Origin: Hydractinia symbiolongicarpus
Lineage: Eukaryota > Cnidaria > Hydrozoa > Anthoathecata > Hydractiniidae
NCBI RefSeq assembly: GCF_029227915.1
Contig: NC_079883.1
Coordinates: forward strand, 20,648,001 to 20,712,000
DNA length: 64,000 bases
Direction of reading: 5' to 3'
Shown here: positions 34,860 through 46,873 of the stretch, piece by piece
How positions within the stretch are numbered: position 1 is the stretch's first letter
Layout: each line of letters starts with the position of its first letter
The notes under the pieces: generated by a model
What the model saw: the letters and a program-made list of their open reading frames with translations, nothing else
Database searches by the model: none
Told to the model about the DNA's origin: nothing
Made by a program: the position numbers and the translations under genes

Positions 34860-35285
34860 TATCTAGAAATGACGTATTTAAAGCAGCAGGTTCGTTACAA
34901 TTTGCACTGGTCAAAATGCTGGTGTTGAAGCAGTCGTCCATGCGATGCATGACATTTTCGACAACGATGATACTGAGGCTGTTCTTCTAATCTATGCTGA
35001 GAATGCCTTTAACTCAATTAATAGAAAGGTAATGCTGCATAACATTTCGAAGTTATGCCCAATGATTGCTACGTTCATCAACAACTGTTATGCTGTACCT
35101 TCACGTTTATTCGTGATAAGCGGAAAGGAGATTCTTTCGGGGAAGGCACCACACAGGGCGATACGACGTCGATGGCTTCGTATGTTATTGGAATCATACC
35201 ATTGTTGAAAGCATCTTTCAGTACACATTCAAATAAACGCACACGCTGAAAGAGGTTGCATACGCTGATGATTTTACTGCCATCG
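34860..35285 (+). pseudogene. Reverse-transcriptase fragment
   Basis: Broken frames contain CTGQNAGVEAVVHAMHDIF, then YAENAFNSINRK (motif A, with Y in place of the usual first D), IATFINNCYAVPSRLFVISG, TTQGDTTSMAS (motif B) and AYADDFTA at about 35258 (motif C). The family is common in cnidarian retroelements; its class is not certain. At least two frameshifts are needed to connect the motifs. The fragment stops right after the YADD box, where the satellite begins. Confidence 0.7.
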
Positions 35286-36256
35286 ACAGAAAAAATATGT
35301 ATTTGTTATGGAACGATAGAGAGTATTATGCAGTATTATGCGATATTACGTTGGTATGGCCATCGACAGAAAAAATTTGTATTTTTAATCGAATATGAAG
35401 GTATGATGCAGTATTATGCGATATTACGTTGGTTGTGGATTATTGACAGAAAAAATATGTATTTGTTATGAAGCGATAGATAGTATTATGAAGGTATTAT
35501 GCAGTATTATGCGATATTATGTTGGTATGGCCATCGACAGAAAAATTATGTATTTCTAATAGATTATGAAGGTATGATGCAGTATTATGCGATATTACGT
35601 TGGTTGTGGATTAATGACAGAAAAAATATGTATTTGTTATGAAGCGATAGATAGTATTATGAAGGTATTATGCAGTATTATGCGATATTACGTTGGTATG
35701 GCCATCGACAGAAAAAATTTGTATTTTTAATCGAATATGAAGGTATGATGCAGTATTATGCGATATTACGTTGGTTGTGGATTATTGACAGAAAAAATAT
35801 GTATTTGTTATGAAGCGATAGATAGTATTATGAAGGTATTATGCAGTATTATGCGATATTATGTTGGTATGGCCATCGACAGAAAAATTATGTATTTCTA
35901 ATAGATTATGAAGGTATGATGCAGTATTATGCGATATTACGTTGGTTGTGGATTAATGACAGAAAAAATATGTATTTGTTATGAAGCGATAGATAGTATT
36001 ATGAAGGTATTATGCAGTATTATGCGATATTACGTTGGTATGGCCATCGACAGAAAAATTATGTAATTGTAATGGATTATGAAGGTATGATGCAGTATTA
36101 TGCGATATTACGTTGGTTATGGCCATCGACAGAAAAAAATATGTATTTTTTATGGATTATGAAGGTATTATGCAGTATTATGCGATATTACGTTGGTTAT
36201 GGATCATTGACAGAAAAAATATGTATTTGTTATGTAGCGATAGAGTGGATGTCGGA
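35286..36256. repeat. Satellite array, alternating 80- and 91-bp monomers with a 342-bp higher-order unit
   Basis: About 11.5 monomers each begin GACAGAAAAA and contain TGCAGTATTATGCGATATTA followed by CGTTGG. Starts are 35286, 35366, 35446, 35537, 35617, 35708, 35788, 35879, 35959, 36050, 36129 and 36210. Types alternate 80/91 bp, and 35366-35707 and 35708-36049 are near-identical 342-bp four-monomer blocks. The last partial monomer runs into GATGTCGGACAATGAGGGTT, which mirrors GATGTCGGATAATAAGGGTT at about 34756, just before the RT fragment. Confidence 0.9.
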
Positions 36257-36299
36257 CAATGAGGGTTCATCTGTCGGGTCCATTTGGTTGGAGTACTGT

Positions 36300-37440
36300 G
36301 AATGAACGTCCGTTGGATTTTTTATGTCGATAAAGTATGAAGGGTGCAATTTATGTTGTACGTCGTGTGTCGGGACCACTTAGCCCGGTGCTAAATGAAG
36401 TCATTGCCATAATAACTGGAAGATGTAGTTTGGTGCATTTTTTACATGTGATGTAGTTACAGTGGAGGATTTCAGGAGGCGACATATAAACAAAAACAGG
36501 CTTTTTTAAGAACTTACTTTTTAGGTACACTCTTTCTGTTTTACAAGCTTAACCTTAACCTGTAGGCATACCAAGTTGATGAATCCCTAAGTGTTAAATA
36601 TGTTAACTTTGTAACTTAGATTATTTGTGATCATTTAAGCATGCAATGCAGAGAGAAACCTCTCTTTTTCTCTCTTGATGCAGTTATAGGCCGCGCCGTA
36701 ATAAACTTGGTTTGTTATTATTAGAACAGTTATTGTGCAACATATCTTGTGACACTTTGTTGTACAACATGTATTCCCAATAAAGTCATGACAGTGACTG
36801 TTATACAACAGTTGCTTAATATTTTTGTTTGCTGCGGTCTACAATGATTTTCTTTTTTTAACAGACTATGGCTATAAAAGGGGAAAGGGGCTGATGACAT
36901 TAAGAAAATATAAAATCTACAGTGAAAGAAGATCTTCCTGTACTTCTTTCTTTTTAGCTGCAAATGTTATCTCTGTTCTGAATTTTTGTTGTGTTTGAAG
37001 ACAGGTCTGCAAATAATTTCAAGCAATGTGGTGATGCCAGTACAGCATTATGGGTAGTACTTTCATTAACTAAACCCCTGGTTTTGAAGTTAGGCCAAGA
37101 AAAATTATATGACAGTTTTTATGCACTGGCTGCATATGCTTGAGAGTCCTTATAAAATTTCTTTTTTTCCAAAATTTTAGTTCTTTGTTTAAAAATTTCC
37201 ATTTTATCTACAATATATATGCTGTTTGTCGTTCATTTTCATCATATCTTTACCCAACAAAGAACCCTTTTCCAGTAATAACAAGGTGTTTTATAAAGGT
37301 CCAAAAAAAGTCTGACTTTGCAAAATCTTTATAATATTACTATTGAGCAAAAATAAACATTTGTTTCGCAGACACTTATTAGCAAATCAAAAAATTTAAC
37401 CCTTCAGGTTGTGTACTTTTTCACTTTGGTCACTTCTCTA
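36300..37440. other. Intergenic DNA, nothing recognised
   Basis: No exon, transposon end or tandem repeat was recognised on either strand apart from short AT-rich runs. Confidence 0.35.
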
Positions 37441-37467
37441 TTATTAAAAGATGATATATAGATAGAT

Positions 37468-38718
37468 CAGGCCTTGCCCTGAGCAAATAACCTCCCGAGC
37501 ATTTAATTGCTCGCGCCAGAGTGTCCACAATTTTGCTAGCCATATTTTTTCGCTAAAAAAGCTTTACATTTAGTCTCTCAGGGCATCTTTTTCAGGAGAG
37601 GCATGCGCCTTGTCACTCACCTAAATCGTTTCAGCCGTGTGATTAAAATGCCTGTCACACTTCCAGTTTGGTCGGACATGTCTGTGGCTCGCTTAGAACT
37701 TTCGTCGGTTAAAACGTCTGATAGATTTCCGTCTTGGTCGGACACTTTGAGATCTCAGAATTATTGAATTGTCCTGGTCCTTGAAATCCATGAGCAAGCC
37801 TATTCATAGCCAACCTGACCATCCTAGCTAATTCACAGACTCCTGACTTAGTTAAAAAACTACATAGACATAAATCTCTTTTGCCTGGCCCCTTCGTTGT
37901 TGGTAACCAGGTCTTACACAAGAAATCCAGCCATGGAGTTCTTAACTAATGCGGAGGTGAACGCCGACGGAGCACGGATGACGCAAGTCTGCAAAACTGC
38001 ACTTACAGGCAGAACAGACAATTTATCATGGATTTAATTGTAGATAATTTCTTCATTTGACGAAACAATTGGAACCCATAGCATCCAAATTTAATGGATT
38101 ATTTTCTTTATGCCGCAACTGTTATTCAAACAATTTTAAAAACGAAACCCACGTGCGGTATAATTTTTTTTTCTGCATAAATTTTATGTACCTGAAGTTT
38201 TATTTAAACCATTCAGATAAAGATTTTTTTTTAATTTGAAAATGAAGCATATTTTTTTCTATTTGCTGAAAATAAACAATAAATTTATGAAAACGACAGT
38301 ATAGTCATGCATACTATTTCGGACATGTAGAAAAGGAAGTTAAGATTGAGAGAGTCGCTATACCAGTAGACGCTCGATCATCGTGTTTGGGGTTTACAAT
38401 TTAAAACGTCCCCCACTTTTCTACTGCAAAATGAATGCGCAACAAAGATTAACCTTAATGCCCGTATCGCACGCGTTTTACAAAATGGCGAATGAACTTT
38501 TGCATAATGGGTGGAAAATAATCACGCCAAATATCTTTTCAGTTTCAGGTTGAGCATTTGTGCAGGAATTTCACTTGACCAATCAATTCTTGAGAAAATC
38601 GTTTACACTTATCTCAAAATGTTAATATTTACGCGAGCAATAGAATGCTTGGGTAACGAGCATTTACGTGAGCACTACGTGGGCGCGAGCAATTGCTTGC
38701 GACTCATGGCAAGGCCTG
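37468..38718. mobile_element. 1.25-kb DNA transposon with CAGGCCTTGCC termini, inserted in a SINE tail
   Basis: The left end CAGGCCTTGCCCTGAG and the reverse-complemented right end CAGGCCTTGCCATGAG match over 16 bp with one mismatch. Subterminal GCATTTAATTGCTCGCGCC and AGCAATTGCTCGCGCCC also correspond. TAGAT flanks both ends (37463-37467 and 38719-38723). The interior shows two copies of TTGGTCGGACA(C/T) but no convincing transposase. The CAGG...CCTG ends resemble hAT elements, though a 5-bp duplication would be unusual; the GATA-repeat target makes its true length uncertain. Confidence 0.65.
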
Positions 38719-39010
38719 TAGATGTGCATATTTTGCATGGCTAGCTTCAGAAATACTGGGGGGATATACCCTGTTTATTATTTTCAAGAGGGGCCATGGC
38801 TTAGATGGGGAGTTCTAGAGTATTTGATGCTCATTTTGAGCTATATGCAGACTCAATTAGGGTCCGCGCCCTGCCAAACAACTCCCTGCAACATCCAACA
38901 ATCCACGTAGTATGCCATCTCCCCAATTTCGTTCACATGGTAACAATCACCGAAGGAGAATCGAACCAGTCTCCCACACAAAGTACAAGAGTAATAACCA
39001 TTAGATTATC
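38719..39010 (-). mobile_element. tRNA-derived SINE (copy 1, tail interrupted)
   Basis: About 290 bp align with the copy at 62743-63082. On the minus strand the head contains a decayed A box (TAATCTAATGGTT, 38996-39008) and a B box GGTTCGATTC (38958-38967), then the body, then ATGCACATCTA. The simple-repeat tail expected after this point continues on the far side of the 1.25-kb transposon as ATCTATCTATAT (about 37455-37467). The transposon therefore landed in this older SINE. Confidence 0.7.
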
Positions 39011-39479
39011 AATAGCTATATTAAATAGGGTCTATCTGTACGCCAAAGCCTTTCCCTTTTTTCTGATTTTTTGCATCAATAAATGCTAGAAAGTGACATA
39101 TTTGAATTTTAAAAAACATAATGGCACCATTTTAGACACACAAAAAATTTGCCTAAAAAAAAGTTTTTTTTTTTAGTTTTTCTGGAAAAATTATCATTAC
39201 TTTTCTCTGTTATCTGCATATGCAATTTTGGGTTGACATGTATAGTTCTTGTTACGAAGAAATAATTTGTGTCAATTTCTATCCCAACAAACTTTTGCTT
39301 TCATAATGTATGGGTGTTCAACCGTAAGAGGGCATCCTTTAAAAAGAATTCTTTTTTCTGAAGTTTACCAATCTACATTATAACTTGAATATCAAACATA
39401 AGCACAAACAATGAAATTTTTTGACAAGGATGAGAACCTTATTTACACTTAATAGCCTAGCAGCATAATTTTTCTTAAA

Positions 39480-42400
39480 CATGATTCAACTATGTCTCGG
39501 GTAGGTCTGCCTCTTGGTTCCTGGCATGGAGCAACTATCTACGTTATCTTATTTATTTTTTTCCACATCTTGCCACATAGCTGGTCACCTATCAAACTCT
39601 AGTCACCCAGTTTGCTAACCAATATGTCTTCTCCGCCGTGTGTGCCTTCGACAAACTGCATCGGCTGCAGTTAGCTAATGATTCTTTGTGGAGATGGGAC
39701 CGACTTGAAGATTTACTCGTTAACCAACACTTGAGAGGGGCTCCATTGTTACCTTTAAGTTGTATGCCTCTTTAACCCCCACCTCCACATGAACTTCTTC
39801 CACATGTTTCAGTTGTGGTCAGAGTGCACATTTTGCTACAAATTGCCTCCGGTTTTCCAGTGCAGGTGGGTTAGTCCCAGAGTTTTGGAATGCTTCACAG
39901 TATCCTCCTGCAAGCGGCTTCCACAGGGTCAGATTTCCATCATATCCCAGGGTGTGCTGGCTGTTCAATAGAGACATGTCATGTTGTAATAAATGCCCCT
40001 TTCCACACAAGTGCCCCCACTGTTTTTAAAGCCACCCATGGCACCGTTGCTCATTTAGGCCCTCTCAGCCAAGTGCACAATAATTTTTTTCCGATTAAGT
40101 CCTTGGTTTCCACTCCTGTAAATGTCTTATTGTTGGGTAAATTATTAGTTTCATATCCCAATCCGGTCAACTTTATCCTTTCTGGCTTTAGCCATGGCAG
40201 GGAATTCTACAAAGAAAAAAACACGCGTGCTACACATCGCACGCGTAAATCTACTTTAGAAAATTTGCGCGTGCGTTTTTCCGATTTTTTTTCTGGTTTA
40301 TTTCACTCTTATCAGTCCCATGAGTGTTCTTTAAGTGGTGTAAAAGTGCTAAATATATTAACAAAACACCTTGGTTCGTTGTAGGAAGTCACAAAGAGAC
40401 GCTGACACGTGCTACACGTTGCACTTATTGCAATGGTCTGCCATTTTGTTTGTAGTGCTATTTATCCCCAACCTTGTTCCAAGGGTTATATTTTCTACGT
40501 AGGTTATCTATTATCTATAACAATGGTAAAAATGGGAGTCATTTTTTCTTTATTGAGGTTTTATTTTAAATTAAATTCAATTTTGAAATAAAATGTTCAA
40601 CACACATTTAATTTCACATAGGCAGAAAAAAACACATTTAATTTAAACACAGGGAAAAAACACGGCATTTAATTAACTTTTTAAAAAAAATTTAATTTAA
40701 CCACAAGTGGTTATAAACTGTTTTTAATGATACAGTTAAAGCTGTCTATGTAAAACGATTGATTATTGGAATACAGTTTTTAATAGTTAAATGCTTAAAG
40801 CATAGCCTGAAGCGGCGACATTAACTACGCTGTAGAAAATCAACTTTTATAAGTCCTTCGTTAATTTTTTTATTCAACGCGAGTAAAGAGCGTAATTAGC
40901 GCGTGCGTTGAATCGCACGCCTGAATAGCTGTTGCGCGTGTGTGGGCGCGTGCGCATGCGATCGTACGCGTCTCATGGAATTCCCTGCCATGGGTTTAAA
41001 CTTGGGTATGAACATGGACAACTTTTCCCAAATCCTCTATGGTACATGCAAGCAAAGTTGATGAGGCTATTTTAAAAGAGTTGAATAGAAGACATACAGT
41101 TGGCCCATTTGATTACCCTTCTCTTCCAAGTTTTCATTGCTTCCCATTGGGTGCAGCGACTAAAAAAAAAGATGGTTCCATCCAGGTATTTTCAGACCTT
41201 TCATCATCACAAGGATTAATAATTAGTTAACAATGGTATTTCTAAGGACTCTTATTCAGTTACATATTCATCATTTGACAATGCATTGATATGCCTTCCG
41301 GTTATGCCCAGTTCACGCAAATGAATGGCACCTCCTTGGTTACAAATGGCATGGCAGATATTTTTTTGATGTTGTTCTTCCCTTCGGTGGATCGTCACCG
41401 TTTACTTTTAATCACTTTGCGGACCTACTTCACTAGATTCTTCACTACCTTGCTGTCATTTGGTGGCTACTTCATTATCTAGATCACTTTATTAAAGGTA
41501 ATTCCTCAAAAATATCATCACTTTAATTTAAAAGGTCTTTAACTACTTAGGAGTTCCTTTAGCCCCCAAAAACATTGGTGGTCCATCCCGCGTCCTGACC
41601 TATTTAGGCATTGAAATTGATACCACTGAATTCGTTATACTTTTACCTGAGGACAAATTTGATGCTTTTTTGTCCTTGTTAAGAGTGTGAGGGGGAAAGA
41701 AAAAATGCACAAAAAAAAGCCACTATCACTCATAGAATTGTTGTCTTTTTCATGCAAAGTTGTCAAATGTAGTCGCATTTTTTAGGGCAGGTTAATTGAC
41801 CTTTCTACTACTGTAAGTAGCCTTTACCATCACATTTCCAATACATCGGAATCCTGCAAGAACATTGAGTGGTGGCTAAATTTCTCACCTAGTTAGAACG
41901 GGATGGCAGTCATCCAAACAACATTCCTTACATCAGGAAGTTTAAACATGTTTACGGATGCCTCCATGAGTGGTTTAGGCGGTTTATACAATGGGAAATG
42001 GTTTTTCATCCCTTTTCACAACACCAACAATTACAGCATTACCTTTCTTGAATTACTTGCGGTTGTTATAGCGGTACATTCGTGGGGTGAGAAGTGGTTT
42101 GATAACCAGGTTATTATTTATACAGACCTTCAGCTCCATGTAACTTTTATGTCAATGTGGGTCAAGTATGCCACTATTAAAGTGTACTTGTGCGGGATAC
42201 AGTACTTAAGTCTAATCTGTGGATTTTCCGAAAAGATATCTGACATGGGAAAATTGTACTAGGTAATGAGGGGTACACTGCGAACTGAGAATGCTTTAGG
42301 CTGCCAGAGACTGCCAATCATGCCCTCCCACCTACAAGAAATGCTAAAATTTATCAACAATTTTTGACAAAGCTTTGTGGCGATATTTTGTTTGCCTTCT

Positions 42401-42540
42401 TTGGTCCTTTAAGAGTTTCGGAATATGTTTGCCCTTCTAAAACCAATTTTGATCGCAATATCACTTGTCCCCATCTGAGTTTAGCTTCTCACCTTACAAT
42501 ACTTTTACATGACTATCAAAAGTTCAAAGAGTGATATTTG
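39480..42540 (+). pseudogene. DIRS-like (tyrosine-recombinase) retrotransposon relic
   Basis: Frames broken by stops and shifts keep the DIRS order. A gag-like part (39490-40197) ends STPVNVLLLGKLLVSYPNP then GFSHG. The RT follows: GPFDYPSLPSFHCFPLGA and KKKDGSIQVFSDLS (41090-41210), a damaged core, YLGIEIDTTEFVILLPEDK (41600-41660) and a LIELLSFSCKVV block. RNase H is next, NMFTDASMSGLGGLYNGKWF (41945-42005) and ITFLELLAVVIAVHSWG. A weak recombinase-like stretch near 42330-42460 comes last. A 790-bp element interrupts the gag-like part. The usual DIRS terminal and internal complementary repeats were not found. The element is inactive. Confidence 0.7.
40198..40987. mobile_element. 790-bp inverted-repeat element nested in the DIRS relic, 6-bp target duplication
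   Basis: The ends are CAGGGAATTC and GAATTCCCTG, flanked by CCATGG on both sides (40192-40197 and 40988-40993). Removing the element and one CCATGG leaves a continuous DIRS reading frame across the junction (GFSHG then FKLG). Subterminal regions are rich in GCGTGCG/CGCACGC motifs in both orientations. The interior is AT-rich and has no transposase. The CAGGG...CCCTG ends are hAT-like, but the duplication is 6 bp instead of 8; a Dada-like or unknown family is possible. Confidence 0.75.
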
Positions 42541-44155
42541 TTATTTACTGTAATTATAATTTCTAGACTAGGTCCTGTGGTTTACGTACACAATTTGTGT
42601 TGTAATATGGATTTTATATATGTCAAGTACCTTGTGTTTATTTTGGCTATAGACTGTTATTTGCTTTCTATAGCTATTGTAAAGTTTTACGTGTATCTAG
42701 GCTTTTTTGTATGCATGTATAACGTTGACGCATATAAGCTGGTACTCTTAATGACTGACTTTTTCCTACAAAATAGCCACACTAATTTGGGGAAATTTGG
42801 GGATGTCGGGCTTCCTAAGTCAGCCATAAAACATTGGACAGATGCGTGTGTGAGGCTTGTGTATCATATTATTACTTGATATTATTATCACTTATTGTTA
42901 TTACAGTGAGGCACACCCTTTTATGAATCCTGACATTATTACACACGCTGGGTCGATACTGGACCAGTTTGTGCATTCTACCTTTAGCTCATGATTATTG
43001 ATAGCACATGTTTATTGGGTGCAGAAGACACCTTATGTGATTATCAGTTTAAAGTGAAGTGCAAGTGTACCTTCATGATTGAAGTGGAAAGAGAAATAAA
43101 TATTCTTCATGCATGAGAATAAATTATTAAGTAAGTTTATAATTAATAAATTAAATTATTAATCAATTAAATAATTAGTGATAGATAAATGTAGAAATTA
43201 GTTGTGAAATGTTGTACATCATGAATGGAGGAAATGAGTATGTAAATTCATGCACGAAGAGATCTGGGTCATGACTTGGAAACCATTCACAGTATTATGA
43301 TCCATGAGGATGTAACCTTGTGAGGGGCAACCAAAACGTGCATATCTTAGGAAATTACCCTCTTTGCCTCGGGCAAGCATTTTGGTGTGATTACCTTGTT
43401 ATGATTACTACCAGCATGCGTTATCTGTCCTGCCTTACTCAATTATCTTCTTACCTGGTATCCCGATCCATTTCCCAAATTTACAAATTGCGTTCCATGC
43501 GTATGATGTTGTCTAAAAATGTGCCATAATGCAATATTCTCGATAAGTGTGTTTTTACTGAGTAACCAAGACAATTAATTCATCTATAAAAAAGAAACAA
43601 ATAAATTTTAAGAAAATGTAAAAAACCTATTTTTAGCTAATATCGAATCCAATTTTAAATAATGATCTGTGCTAACATTTTATACCATTTATAGAAAAAA
43701 ACTAGTATAAGTCATTAAAAAAATGCTTGCTCATAAAGTGGCATAGTATTTTTAATTAGAAATTGTCCATCTAACAGGGAAAAATAGGTTGACACTGAGA
43801 TGTTGCCTGATATGTATGCATGTCGTGTGATATGAAAATATAACTCTAAGACAATCACATAAGATACAGTTAATTCATTTATCATTCCCTCGCTTCTTTC
43901 ATTAACACTGCGTTTGTTTACATCTCGTGTCACAAAAGTTAGTAAATTAACCTTTAGAAAATCCACATTCGCATTGTAAGGGTGGTGACTACTTTGAACT
44001 ATAATATCTTGAGAACGAAAGCTCACAAATATAAAAAAATTAACCCTGTTCATATTCACACTATAATAAACATTTTAAACACAACTTGTTATCAATTGTC
44101 TCCTTTAAATCAATCCTGTGATGCAATAAATAATTACAAACTAAAGCCCGGGGTA

Positions 44156-44213
44156 GGCTGTCCTCAAAAAATGTTTTCAAGTAACTGGACAAAAACATTT
44201 TTTGAGGACGGCC
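44156..44213. repeat. Hairpin with 23-bp arms
   Basis: GGCTGTCCTCAAAAAATGTT on the left pairs with AACATTTTTTGAGGACGGCC on the right, with two mismatches over 23 bp and a loop of about 12 bp. This is probably a small foldback element. Confidence 0.65.
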
Positions 44214-44615
44214 TTGTACAAGTGCAAGCAGTTTAATAACAAAGTTTCCATGTATTCTAGTGGTCATTGTAGGAATGAAATCCACATTGTTTGTAGGTTG
44301 TGAGGTGTTGTGATGAAGCTGCCCTTAGTGATTGTAAAAAAGAGGAATAGAAAGCAGAGGATATTCAATTTGTAAACATTATTATTTAAGATTTCCACCC
44401 TTAAGATGTTTTTTTAAGTTAGGGTAGATAGGTGACCCAAATCAAACATATTTGTGATTGCAGACTAATAGATGAGTTTTTAATTTATTAAAATCGTATA
44501 TGTGTAGCACATCCAGACAGGGAAGGAAAGAAAGGGTTGTATAGGTCAAATTCGCTATTTACCCTAATTTATGAACACAAAGTCAATGTAGTACTGAGTA
44601 CAGTTTTTCTCGATT

Positions 44616-44646
44616 ATCATCCCTTTTAATTGATTAAAGGGATGAT
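44616..44646. repeat. Small hairpin
   Basis: ATCATCCCTTT pairs with AAAGGGATGAT across a short AT-rich loop. It might be chance or a structured UTR or terminator element; there is no gene directly adjacent. Confidence 0.4.
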
Positions 44647-45623
44647 CCTGTGGTAAAAAATGATGTTTAGTTTTAGACCTGTAAAAGGATATGTATTCAA
44701 AATTAATGTAGTATAGATACAGTCCTAGTTGAGAGTAAAAGTGTTATACATTGCAAATAGAATGTTGTATTTTTTATTGTTAACTTTGCAATAAAAGTCG
44801 TTAAAACAGATAATTTCTTCTTTGCTGTCAAAGCCTTCTTTATAACAGTAACATCAATATTATCACATTCTTGTTAATTCATAGGGTTACCAAGAATATT
44901 TTATACTTAATTTTTAATAATGAATGTTTAATTGTAACAAAACTCTCAAAAGTTTTTAAAAATAAGTCGCAGTGCAAGTTCCACCACATACCAGGGTGCC
45001 CACCCTCATACAAAATCATACAATCTCATACAGAATGACAAATCTCCTACAATGACATATAAAACTACCTGAAAATATATTTCCTCATACAAACTCCTAC
45101 ACTTTTAGATTTTTATTTAACCAAATTTTTTTTTTAACATTTCTTAAGACGATCAAATAAACATATTGTACTCTCTAGCACTTGGCAAAAACCCTGATAT
45201 TATTTTAATGTAATTCGAAATACTTTTCATCCATTTTTTCCTTTTTTTACATGAATTATGTATATTATATAAAATTACGCTAATTAGTTATGGAAGGCAG
45301 TAATAATACAGGTAAATTAGGTAAATGTGAAAAATTATCCTAAAATGTCACTCGTTTTCTTATCTCTTGCCTGATAACACCGTAACTTTAGGTCTGCACA
45401 AAAAAGTTGTTAAATTTGTTTGCATTAGTTAGTTTGTTAACATACATTTTGCTGTATAAACTTATGTAAAAAATGATTTTTTTCAGTTTCTACTTTATTG
45501 CATGAAAATTGATCGAAAAGTCTGTTTTCACCCATGTCTTTCCCTTAGATACTTACAATATTGGGAAAGTGAAGTGGTTTGTTTCCTGTTTTAGATAGTT
45601 AAAATAATGTAAAGCAACATAAA

Positions 45624-46826
45624 ATGAATGGTGCTACATCAAATAAAGAAACATATGTGGAATTAGAATCGGCATGGCACGAAAGAAACATTGATTTAAC
45701 TTTTAAATTACCAGATATGCAGAAAATGAAAGAAGAAAGAAAATCAAGGAATAATAATGTTTTGCAGGGTTTAAAAGAACCTGCATTCCATGGAGTGTTA
45801 ATAAGTTTGGAAAAAAAAGAATTAGCAGCCGTAAAAATACAGAAAGTTTTCCGTGGTTACCTTGGGAGGAAAAAATACATTAATGTTCTGTATGAAACTG
45901 TTCTTTCTGAGGAAAAGGACTTTAAAAACCAACAAAAACAACAGGTAGAAGAGGGAGAAATAATCATAGAGAATTACAGAATTGAACAGGAATTAAAAGA
46001 TGACAATGTAGTCCGTTGTAACAAATCTAGATTGCTAAATGCTAAAGCAATGATTATTCAAAGAGCTTGGCGAGAACACGAACGCCAAAGTGAACTTCCA
46101 AAAAACCACATTTGCTGTTCTTGTCAGGAAGATTATCCAGAATTGTATTCTTATTACAAAGACACGAAGGCTATATGTTTTTGTTGTGACGCTCATAGGT
46201 TACAACCTGATCCAGAACAGATGTTTTCTGACGATTTTACTTATGATGAAGCCTATTATACAGAACCACTACCTTATCCAACCACTGACTGGTTAAGTAT
46301 TGACAATGTTTTAAAACAAAAACAAAGAACCAATAGTGAAGGTAGCAACCAAGATTTTACTAACCTGCCATCAAGACTAGCTGTAGATCATGACTTAAAA
46401 TTAACATTTGTTGAAAGTTACGAAAGTGATAAAAATTTACCTGAAGTTGAAGTAGTTAATGACGCATCTGATGAAAATTCATTTGACATTATCGATATAA
46501 ACATTGAAAGAGTTACAGACACATCTTTAAATCGCAGTCCTGACTCCTTGGAACCCGTGGAAGAATCAACTCGAATTTTAAAGTCTTTGGAAATTCACGA
46601 GGAGCATGAAAAAAAGAAACTGCTGGCATCTGATCATTCAAATTTCAGGGATATTAAATCTTTGAATTTAAAATCAATAAATGAGCTTCAAGAGATAATT
46701 GATGACCTACATAACTATATATCTTTGAAAAATAAAGAACTTGTCAAGGAGCTTATGATTCGTGACGACTTGCATGCTCAGCATGAAGGTTTGTTAATGG
46801 ACGCCGATGATTTGTCAAAACAATAG
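45624..46826 (+). CDS. SCHIP1: IQCJ-SCHIP1-like protein with IQ motifs, 400 aa, single coding exon
   Basis: The N-terminal half has a canonical IQ motif, AAVKIQKVFRGYLGRKKY (about 69-86), and a second, MIIQRAWREHERQ (about 142-154). The second matches the VKIIQRAWREYLQRQ motif of mammalian IQCJ-SCHIP1. A Cys-rich patch follows: ICCSCQEDYP and CFCC (about 162-188). Then come the SCHIP1 blocks: PYPTTDWLSIDNVL (about 217-230), SRLAVDHDLKLTFVESYESD (about 252-271), DSLEPVEESTRILKSLEIHE (about 310-329) and a C-terminal coiled coil ending RDDLHAQHEGLLMDADDLSK (about 380-399). The fusion that mammals make by joining IQCJ and SCHIP1 exons is here in one uninterrupted exon. IQ motifs suggest calmodulin binding. 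A CCTGTTTTAG acceptor at 45593-45594 suggests a spliced 5' UTR or trans-splicing. It is paralogous to the gene at 27802-28803. Confidence 0.85.
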   Translation: MNGATSNKETYVELESAWHERNIDLTFKLPDMQKMKEERKSRNNNVLQGLKEPAFHGVLISLEKKELAAVKIQKVFRGYLGRKKYINVLYETVLSEEKDFKNQQKQQVEEGEIIIENYRIEQELKDDNVVRCNKSRLLNAKAMIIQRAWREHERQSELPKNHICCSCQEDYPELYSYYKDTKAICFCCDAHRLQPDPEQMFSDDFTYDEAYYTEPLPYPTTDWLSIDNVLKQKQRTNSEGSNQDFTNLPSRLAVDHDLKLTFVESYESDKNLPEVEVVNDASDENSFDIIDINIERVTDTSLNRSPDSLEPVEESTRILKSLEIHEEHEKKKLLASDHSNFRDIKSLNLKSINELQEIIDDLHNYISLKNKELVKELMIRDDLHAQHEGLLMDADDLSKQ

Positions 46827-46843
46827 TAAAATATATATTTATT

Positions 46844-46873
46844 CGACAAATATATATTAATATATATTTGTCG
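46844..46873. repeat. Perfect 30-bp palindrome after the SCHIP1-like stop
   Basis: CGACAAATATATATTAATAT continues to ATATTTGTCG as a perfect palindrome starting 17 bp past the stop codon. It lies in the 3' UTR, where it could form an RNA hairpin or simply reflect AT-rich slippage. Confidence 0.65.

Larger units (their letters stand above)
42541..45590. other. Intergenic DNA with small hairpins
   Basis: No coding region was recognised. It contains the inverted repeats listed separately at 44156 and 44616. Near 44995 is a CAGGGTGCCCACC stretch followed by CATACAA/TCATACA repeats; it may be another transposon end, but no partner end was found. Confidence 0.35.

Noticed and set aside
36012-36305. 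97-codon frame with repeated MQYYAILRW
   Set aside because: It arises from satellite monomers of 80 and 91 bp. Neither length is divisible by 3, so the frame is not maintained over the array.
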